Assembly: GCA_002495535.1 (NCBI GenBank)
Contig: DAFX01000016.1
Span: 1 to 11,307 of the forward strand
DNA: 11,307 nucleotides
DNA from: Euryarchaeota archaeon UBA433
GTDB taxonomy: Archaea; Thermoplasmatota; Poseidoniia; Poseidoniales; Poseidoniaceae
Direction of reading: 5' to 3'
In this document: positions 6,117-11,307 of the stretch, piece by piece
Numbering within the stretch: the stretch's first letter is position 1
Layout of the letters: each line of letters begins with the position of its first letter
Notes under the pieces: model-generated
What the model was told of the DNA's origin: nothing
Seen by the model: only the letters and a program-made list of their open reading frames with translations
Database searches by the model: none
Made by a program: the position numbers and the translations under genes

Positions 6117-7748
6117 TCACATTTGGAAGTCGCCCATGCCACCCATGCCGCCCATGTCATCGCCCATCGAAACGCCCTTTGACGAAATGACGTCGTCAAT
6201 GCGCAGGATCATAATGGCAGTTTCTGTTGCGGATTGAATCGCTTGTTCAACCACTCGCATTGGTTCAACCACGTTTGCTGCTTTCATGTCGACAACGCCA
6301 CCTTCGTAGACGTTGATACCTGCATGAGAGTGCCCATCGGCATGTGCCTTTCGCAATTCAATAAGGGTTGTAACCGGATCAAGACCTGCGTTTTCAGCGA
6401 GGGTACGAGGAATGATTTCAAGCGCTGAAGCAAAGGCTTCAATGGCCATTTGCTCACGTCCACCAACGGTTTCAGCGTAGGTACGCAAGTCACGAGAAAG
6501 GGCTGCTAAAACGCTGCCTCCACCGGTGAGGACTGCACCATCTTCCCATGCGACAGAAACAACACCTACGGCGTCATCGAAGGCACGGCGAATTTCATCG
6601 ACCACGTGCTCTGTACCGCCGCGCAGCAACACTGAAACAGATTTGGCTTCAGGGCAGCCCGTGATGAAGGTCATGTCAGATTCTCCAATCTTTCGTTCTT
6701 CGACCTTAGCCGCATGACCCAGATCGTCAGAAGAAAGATCGTCTAAATTGGTGACAATTCGACCGCTGGTGGCCTTGGAAAGTGCCTCCATATCGGATTT
6801 CTTGGCACGTCGGACTGCGAAAATTCCAGCCTTAGCCATGTAATGTTGAGCCAGTTCATCGATGCCTTTCTGGCACACAAGAACCGTTGCACCCGCTGCT
6901 TGGATTTTCTCAACAAGGCCCCGAATGTAATTCTCTTCTTCCTCCAAGAACAGAGCGAGTTGGCTTGGATCGGTGATTTGGATTTTGGCATCAACCTCGG
7001 TTTTCTTCACTTCAATAGCTGAGTTGACCAGGGCAATTTTGGCATCACTGATGCTGCGTGGCATACCAGCATGAACTCGCTCCTTGTCGAGCAGGATTCC
7101 ATCGATGAGTGTGGAATCTTTGATCGAGCCACCTTGTCGCTTTTCGACTTTGATGTCGCTCAAATCGACGATTCGCTCTTCATCTTCAATCACACCAACG
7201 GCGTTGACAGAACGAACGCAAATGTCGGCCATGAAACTCTTGACAGCTCCAGCTGATTTCCCAGTCAGGGCAGTCTTTGCCACTTCAGTGAGGACGGCAT
7301 CGTCATTGTCCGTTGCAATGCCGTGATTTTCGAGCAGTTCAACTGCTTTTTCTGCAGCAAGGCGGAACCCTTCGCAGATGACGGTTGGATGCACATTTTG
7401 TTCGATTAAATCTTCACTGCGCTTGAGCAATTCGCCAGAAAGAACCACCGCAGAAGTTGTTCCGTCGTAGCAATGCTGCTCTTGGGTTTTTGCCACTTCG
7501 ATGATCATCTTTGCCGCAGGGTGGTCGATGTCCATTTCCTTGAGAATGGTCGCACCATCGTTGGTGATGACAACATCGCCCATAGAGTCGACGAGCATCT
7601 TGTCCATGCCCTTTGGACCGAGGGTAGAGCGAACGGCATCAGCCACTGCTTTCGCCGCTGCGATGTTGTTTGATTGGGCGCTGCGCCCTCGTGTTCGTTG
7701 GGTGCCATCCTTGAGGATGAAGATGGGGGCTTGGCCGTTTCCGTACAT
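6117..7748 (-). CDS. thsA: Thermosome subunit (group II chaperonin)
   Basis: 543-residue cytosolic ATP-dependent folding chaperone that assembles into a double-ring cage. The equatorial ATP site is visible: LGPKGMDK (43-50), GDVVITNDGATIL (57-69), DGTTS (95-99) and GGGS (409-412). The apical and intermediate sections are full length, and the protein ends in the GGM-rich tail typical of thermosomes (GGMGGMGDFQM). The start fits the family (QAPIFILKDGTQRTRGRSAQ) and is preceded by AAGGAG (7763-7758), about nine bases upstream. One oddity: the nearly universal Gly before the catalytic Asp of GDGTT is Tyr (HCYDGTT, Y94), with a Cys before it. It lies 82 bases downstream of the surface-protein gene with a palindrome in between. 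Only one subunit gene is present here; the symbol is generic because the subunit class cannot be told from this window. Confidence 0.98.
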   Translation of the reverse strand: MYGNGQAPIFILKDGTQRTRGRSAQSNNIAAAKAVADAVRSTLGPKGMDKMLVDSMGDVVITNDGATILKEMDIDHPAAKMIIEVAKTQEQHCYDGTTSAVVLSGELLKRSEDLIEQNVHPTVICEGFRLAAEKAVELLENHGIATDNDDAVLTEVAKTALTGKSAGAVKSFMADICVRSVNAVGVIEDEERIVDLSDIKVEKRQGGSIKDSTLIDGILLDKERVHAGMPRSISDAKIALVNSAIEVKKTEVDAKIQITDPSQLALFLEEEENYIRGLVEKIQAAGATVLVCQKGIDELAQHYMAKAGIFAVRRAKKSDMEALSKATSGRIVTNLDDLSSDDLGHAAKVEERKIGESDMTFITGCPEAKSVSVLLRGGTEHVVDEIRRAFDDAVGVVSVAWEDGAVLTGGGSVLAALSRDLRTYAETVGGREQMAIEAFASALEIIPRTLAENAGLDPVTTLIELRKAHADGHSHAGINVYEGGVVDMKAANVVEPMRVVEQAIQSATETAIMILRIDDVISSKGVSMGDDMGGMGGMGDFQM

Positions 7749-7779
7749 GATGAATCGCTCCTTGCATTCTCAGCGGAGG

Positions 7780-7794
7780 TCAAGACCGTCTTGA
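7780..7794. promoter_or_regulatory. 15-bp palindrome upstream of the thermosome gene
   Basis: TCAAGAC-C-GTCTTGA is a perfect inverted repeat with 7-base arms around one central base, 32-46 bases upstream of the thermosome ATG. Flanking bases nearly extend it (GG on one side, ACC on the other). Its position fits an operator beside a transcription start, or an mRNA hairpin just upstream of the ribosome site. It does not resemble the Phr heat-shock operator as I remember it. No clear TATA box is visible in the 82-base gap. Confidence 0.45.
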
Positions 7795-7820
7795 ACCCTA
7801 CGCTTGTGAAACAACGGAGG

Positions 7821-7825
7821 AAAAA
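7821..7825 (-). terminator. Short T-run after the surface-protein stop
   Basis: On the minus strand TTCGGTTTTTCC begins right after the stop codon at 7831. Archaeal termination often uses T-rich stretches without a strong hairpin. Five Ts are short, so this is only a possible terminator separating the surface-protein and thermosome transcripts. Confidence 0.22.
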
Positions 7826-7830
7826 CCGAA

Positions 7831-10800
7831 TCAAGCCCTTCCGTTTTGCTCCATCCACATCTGACCGTAGATTTCCCATTGTTCCATCGTCCAGCCTTCT
7901 GGTAGGCCTTCAGCAGGAACTGGAGGGGCTGCTGCAACCGCGGCTGGCGCTGGTGCCGCTGGAGCGGGCGCAGGTGCGGCTGGAGCGGGTGCAGGTGCGG
8001 CTGGAGCGGGTGCGGCCGGAGGTGCTGAGGATGGCAATGCCCCGGGAACGGGGACCGTAGGAGCGGCAGCCACAGCGCCGTAAGTCGCTTCAAGACTGTT
8101 TTGGTAGCCTTCTTCGCCCCAGCCACCATAATCATCTTCTTCTTCTTCAACACGAAGAATATTGAGGATCACAAACACTCCAACGCCCATCACTGCAATG
8201 AATGCAACCCACATTAGGATGCCGCCAATAGGGAGGCCTTCGTCGCTTCCTGCTGCTGCATCGGCATCGCTCACTTGCTTAATGAGGACCACTTGAAGGT
8301 TTGAACTTGCAGCATCGCTCACGGTTCCGGAGGTAGCCCACAGGGTGAGGTTGGTTGAAAGGGAGTCAGAGCCAAGGTTGAGCAAGGTTGTTTCAGAGAC
8401 TTCGAAAAAGACGGTTACTTCGCGTTCTTCTTCAACAGCAAGTACGAACGATCGATCGTTGCTGCCAATTCGCGTTTGAACATAGGCTGAGGATTCGCCA
8501 TTTTCCAAATTGATGGTAACAGATTGAGCGGTTGTGTATTGGTTACGTACCTTCACAGTCATGCTCCATTCCTCGGCTGGTTCTGCCTCGTCGATGGTCA
8601 AGGGCGCCGCAGGTAGAATCTTGAGCCAGTTTTGCGACCCAACGAGGTACATTGCAGAGCCTTGGGCGCTGATGCTTGGATCGTTGACGCTGGTGGCAAT
8701 AATGTCGAGGTTGAGTTGGCCAGAGGTTCCCGCTTCGAATGTGAATCGGACAGTGACGTTGTAACTCGCACCTGTTTCGATCTCGGGCGTGTTGCCGTCA
8801 AACAAATTGGTGAATTCAATGACCATACCTTCAGGCACGTTCGCACTCATGGTGAAGCGATCTGCACTGTTGCCGTCGTTTCGAACTTCGAACGCCATAG
8901 TTTGAGCTGGATCGCCTGGGATGTAAGATTGATCTGCATCTTCATCAGAGACATCGACTGCAGCGGTATCAAGAATCTCGACGCTCAGGGAGATAGAGCG
9001 CTTGACGGAGGGGTCATCTACGCTTGTTGCCGTGACGGTCACACCGTAGAGACCAGGACTGAGGCCGACAGGCATTGGAAGGTTGACTTGGATGATCCCT
9101 TCACCGTCCCATGCATCAAGCACGGAAGTTTGATCGCCTGCAAGGTTTGCTCCGAGGAGCCAGTTTTGTTGAGTCAAGGAGAGATCGTATTGCTCGTCGT
9201 CATTTCCGGTGTTGAACACTGTGATGTAGACCTTCTTTGCGATTCCATTTGCAGGGGCTTGCACATTGAGTTCTTCAGCTTCAAGGCTCAGTTCACGGTA
9301 CACTGGCACCATGATGTTGCGTACAAGCACGTCATTGCCTGCCAAGGCGGTACCGCAGGATGGGCATGTGGCTCGCAAGTTGAAACTGACATAGGGGCTG
9401 TTTTCAGTACCCAATGCAGGCATTGCCATTTCATTTGCAGTGATGTTGAGGTTGTAATTCTCAGCTTGGCCACGATTCAGCACAATCGGGTTCTGAACGA
9501 TTGCACCATCTTCATCGAGGACAAGGGCAGTCCAACCAGTTTCTGAAAAAGTGGTTGCCAGATTAAACGCTGCGTCTCGGTTTCCTGAATTCAACAAGCG
9601 GAAAGGCACGAGTCCCGATTGACCTGGAGCCAGCGTTTGAGCGAGGATGCCGACTTGAGATGTGAGCGCTACACCGTATTGTTCAGTGACGGCGACCGGC
9701 ATGCTGATTCTGGCTTTCTCGCCAGCATTCTGACTGCTTGCATCGGTAAACCATACGCCCCATGTCTGCTGTTGAACGTCTGCGCCGGGGGGAATCGATA
9801 GGTTCACCCAAACTTCAATCGTTTCACCAGCTTTGATGGCTGGCATCAACACATTTGTGTCGTGGTCGTTGCTGTTGGGCACATCAATGCGGATCATCTG
9901 CATTGCCGGGTCCATCCATGTGAGGTTGGTCACGTTCGATTGAAGTCGAACTGAAGCGGGCTTGTACCCGTTGTTGGTAACATCACAGCGAAGCATGAGC
10001 AAGTCGTTTGGCGGGGCGGTGTACCCGTTGGTTGGGTTGTTACAATCGACACTCAGGGTGTAATCGTCAACCCTACTGATACCAAATTGAATGAAGTCAT
10101 CAACGTGGAAGCCTTGAGAGGCTCCCGATGAATCCGAGTTAAGCACCAGTCCCATACTCCAAGATTGCCCACCTAAGAACAAATCTGGGTTTCCGGTGAT
10201 CGGATCGATGTTGGAGGCCCAATCAGGTTGAGGGTCCCAACTCAGGTTGGTCCATTGCCCAGGTGCTTGGCTTGGGTTCCCTTGTGAGATGTCCCAGTGA
10301 AGCGATTCTTGATAGTTTGAGAAATTTCCACCGCTGCGCCACAATTCAATGTTGACGGTATCGCCATTCATCATACTGCCCCAGGCCTGAATATGGAATT
10401 GTGTGGAGATATAATTGCTGGAGTAGAACACCGTTCGACAGACATTGATGCCGTAATAATTCACGAGGGTTGCATCGATGTTATCTTGACCGCAGTTGTT
10501 CTGACCTGTGAAGTAACCGTGAATCAATCGGTCATGAGCGCTTGATGGATAATTGCTGTCGGAGTCGGCAGAATTTGCCCAGTGGTCGCTTCCAACTGCG
10601 CCTCCGGAATTGGTTTGCCACGAACCTCTTCCGACCGCATTTCCGCCAGATGCAGGGTAGCGTCCGGGGATGAAGGTGTTCTCGCCATTGACCACAGTGC
10701 CATCGAAGACATCGCTCATAATGGCGACGGGAACGGTTGTTTCTTTGACGTCGTTGTCGTTTCGGTCGTCCCCATTGGAATCCTTGTCGACCATTGCCCG

Positions 10801-11247
10801 AAGGATCATTCCACCGGACAAGTCGTTGGTCGTTGTGTCGAGGATTGAATGGGCAGCGGTTGCGGTCCAAACAAAGGATGCGGAATCACCTTGGCCGCCG
10901 ATCAAGTCGTTGGAGGTCCAGGTGAAGGTCTCAACAACAAAACCGATTGGATGGACAATTTGAAGCATGGCATCGGTGGTTTTCCCGGAGAATGAAGATC
11001 CACCTCGAGCGATGGTCATCGTCACTTCAATCGAGTCGCCTTCGAAGATATAATCCACGGTTGTTCCGTTGGATTGAACCCATGTGTCTGGGCTGGTGCT
11101 TGCGTTCCCAATCGAAATTCCAGTGACTCTGAAATCGTCATTTGCGCCGCCGCGAGCAGAGGCAGCGCTCGCAGGAGCAGCAATCCCGACAGCAAGAGTT
11201 TGTAGCAACAAAAGGGCAACGAGGGTTAATGGAGACAAGCGACGCAT
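7831..11247 (-). CDS. Large secreted, C-terminally membrane-anchored surface protein with Ig-like repeats
   Basis: 1138 residues from the ATG at 11247; a TTG three codons earlier is less likely because ATG gives a classic signal peptide (MRR, hydrophobic core 5-24, cut near ASA 27-29). The extracellular part is Asn/Thr/Ser-rich beta-sandwich sequence. An N-terminal region (about 37-400) holds a calcium-loop-like DKDSNGDDRNDND (154-166). Then come about four CARDB/NEW3-like Ig folds (about 400-520, 525-645, 655-760, 765-870) and a further one to about 990. Two of these share an ending of the form TSVxDPSxxxxxS (742 and 852). Several N-glycosylation sequons occur (for example N308, N334, N438, N441, N601). 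One membrane helix (1007-1031) is followed by RVEEEEDD, a Pro/Ala tail (1060-1112) and a terminal peptide rich in Trp (GWTMEQWEIYGQMW, 1118-1131). Most likely a cell-envelope or adhesion/sensor protein; exact role unknown. Confidence 0.88.
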   Translation of the reverse strand: MRRLSPLTLVALLLLQTLAVGIAAPASAASARGGANDDFRVTGISIGNASTSPDTWVQSNGTTVDYIFEGDSIEVTMTIARGGSSFSGKTTDAMLQIVHPIGFVVETFTWTSNDLIGGQGDSASFVWTATAAHSILDTTTNDLSGGMILRAMVDKDSNGDDRNDNDVKETTVPVAIMSDVFDGTVVNGENTFIPGRYPASGGNAVGRGSWQTNSGGAVGSDHWANSADSDSNYPSSAHDRLIHGYFTGQNNCGQDNIDATLVNYYGINVCRTVFYSSNYISTQFHIQAWGSMMNGDTVNIELWRSGGNFSNYQESLHWDISQGNPSQAPGQWTNLSWDPQPDWASNIDPITGNPDLFLGGQSWSMGLVLNSDSSGASQGFHVDDFIQFGISRVDDYTLSVDCNNPTNGYTAPPNDLLMLRCDVTNNGYKPASVRLQSNVTNLTWMDPAMQMIRIDVPNSNDHDTNVLMPAIKAGETIEVWVNLSIPPGADVQQQTWGVWFTDASSQNAGEKARISMPVAVTEQYGVALTSQVGILAQTLAPGQSGLVPFRLLNSGNRDAAFNLATTFSETGWTALVLDEDGAIVQNPIVLNRGQAENYNLNITANEMAMPALGTENSPYVSFNLRATCPSCGTALAGNDVLVRNIMVPVYRELSLEAEELNVQAPANGIAKKVYITVFNTGNDDEQYDLSLTQQNWLLGANLAGDQTSVLDAWDGEGIIQVNLPMPVGLSPGLYGVTVTATSVDDPSVKRSISLSVEILDTAAVDVSDEDADQSYIPGDPAQTMAFEVRNDGNSADRFTMSANVPEGMVIEFTNLFDGNTPEIETGASYNVTVRFTFEAGTSGQLNLDIIATSVNDPSISAQGSAMYLVGSQNWLKILPAAPLTIDEAEPAEEWSMTVKVRNQYTTAQSVTINLENGESSAYVQTRIGSNDRSFVLAVEEEREVTVFFEVSETTLLNLGSDSLSTNLTLWATSGTVSDAASSNLQVVLIKQVSDADAAAGSDEGLPIGGILMWVAFIAVMGVGVFVILNILRVEEEEDDYGGWGEEGYQNSLEATYGAVAAAPTVPVPGALPSSAPPAAPAPAAPAPAPAAPAPAPAAPAPAAVAAAPPVPAEGLPEGWTMEQWEIYGQMWMEQNGRA
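7949..8011. repeat. 21-bp tandem repeat encoding the Pro/Ala tail
   Basis: Two perfect 21-base copies (7970-7990 and 7991-8011) follow a third copy with three differences (7949-7969). The unit is a whole number of codons (seven residues, alternating Pro and Ala), so copy-number change would lengthen or shorten the cytoplasmic linker of the surface protein without breaking the frame. Confidence 0.8.
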
Positions 11248-11279
11248 AAACACCAACGCTTCATCGGAACATCAAGTTG

Positions 11280-11286
11280 CATATAG
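11280..11286 (-). promoter_or_regulatory. TATA-like box of the surface-protein gene, short-leader transcript
   Basis: The minus strand reads CTATATG with its centre about 36 bases upstream of the ATG at 11247. Usual archaeal spacing would put the transcription start near 11257, leaving a leader of roughly ten bases. That agrees with the lack of a Shine-Dalgarno sequence before this ATG. The remaining bases to the window edge show no gene. Confidence 0.45.
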
Positions 11287-11307
11287 TCATGGCCGTTCGA
11301 TGACCCC

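Noticed and set aside
8632..9546. Plus-strand open frame of 304 codons
   Set aside because: It is antisense to the surface-protein gene, whose frame shows signal peptide, repeated domains and membrane helix. The antisense peptide has Cys/His-rich, non-protein-like composition typical of a shadow frame.
11248..11256. TTG start three codons upstream of the surface-protein ATG
   Set aside because: The ATG gives a standard signal peptide beginning MRR, and the inferred transcription start lies at about the TTG, leaving no leader for it.
1..11307. CRISPR arrays, insertion sequences or integrase genes
   Set aside because: No regularly spaced repeats, terminal inverted repeats or transposase/recombinase motifs were seen; the only tandem repeat is the coding Pro/Ala stretch.

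Overview
The window looks like archaeal chromosomal DNA, most probably from a planktonic euryarchaeon of the Thermoplasmatota / Marine Group II (Poseidoniales) type. The support is a group II chaperonin (thermosome), a Hef-type helicase-nuclease, the start of an archaeal ribosomal protein L3 gene, and a very large secreted, membrane-anchored protein with a Pro/Ala tail ending in a Trp-rich peptide. Organism assignment beyond 'archaeon' is inference.

Layout. Positions 1-32 (minus strand) hold only the first codons of ribosomal protein L3, preceded by a good Shine-Dalgarno. Positions 33-449 are a divergent intergenic region; its part nearest L3 is GC-rich, full of potential hairpins and without a plausible gene. 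It could be a long structured L3 leader or an unassigned small RNA. Positions 450-3113 (plus) encode Hef, complete with helicase, XPF nuclease and HhH domains and a PIP-box-like motif in the linker. Everything from 3116 to 11247 is on the minus strand. In order of transcription it is: a large surface protein (11247-7831), the thermosome (7748-6117), a ferredoxin-flavodoxin-SdhB-like fusion (5950-3986), and an HdrB/SdhE-like CCG-domain protein (3976-3116). Hef and the CCG gene converge with only 2 bases between their stop codons.

The most unusual part is the two-gene unit 5950-3116. The first protein joins an intact single-cluster ferredoxin and an intact CysJ-type flavodoxin to a domain that aligns with succinate dehydrogenase/fumarate reductase iron-sulfur subunits. 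In that domain every cluster-ligating cysteine position is occupied by another residue, and there is no cysteine at all in the last 319 residues. The second protein, whose ribosome binding site overlaps the stop codon of the first, has the fold signature of HdrB/SdhE CCG proteins but has also lost most of its cluster cysteines. Together they look like the shell of a TfrB-like (SdhB + HdrB) module whose own Fe-S wire has been removed and functionally replaced by an attached ferredoxin and flavodoxin. No SdhA-like flavoprotein or membrane anchor is present in the window, so substrate and partner are unknown.
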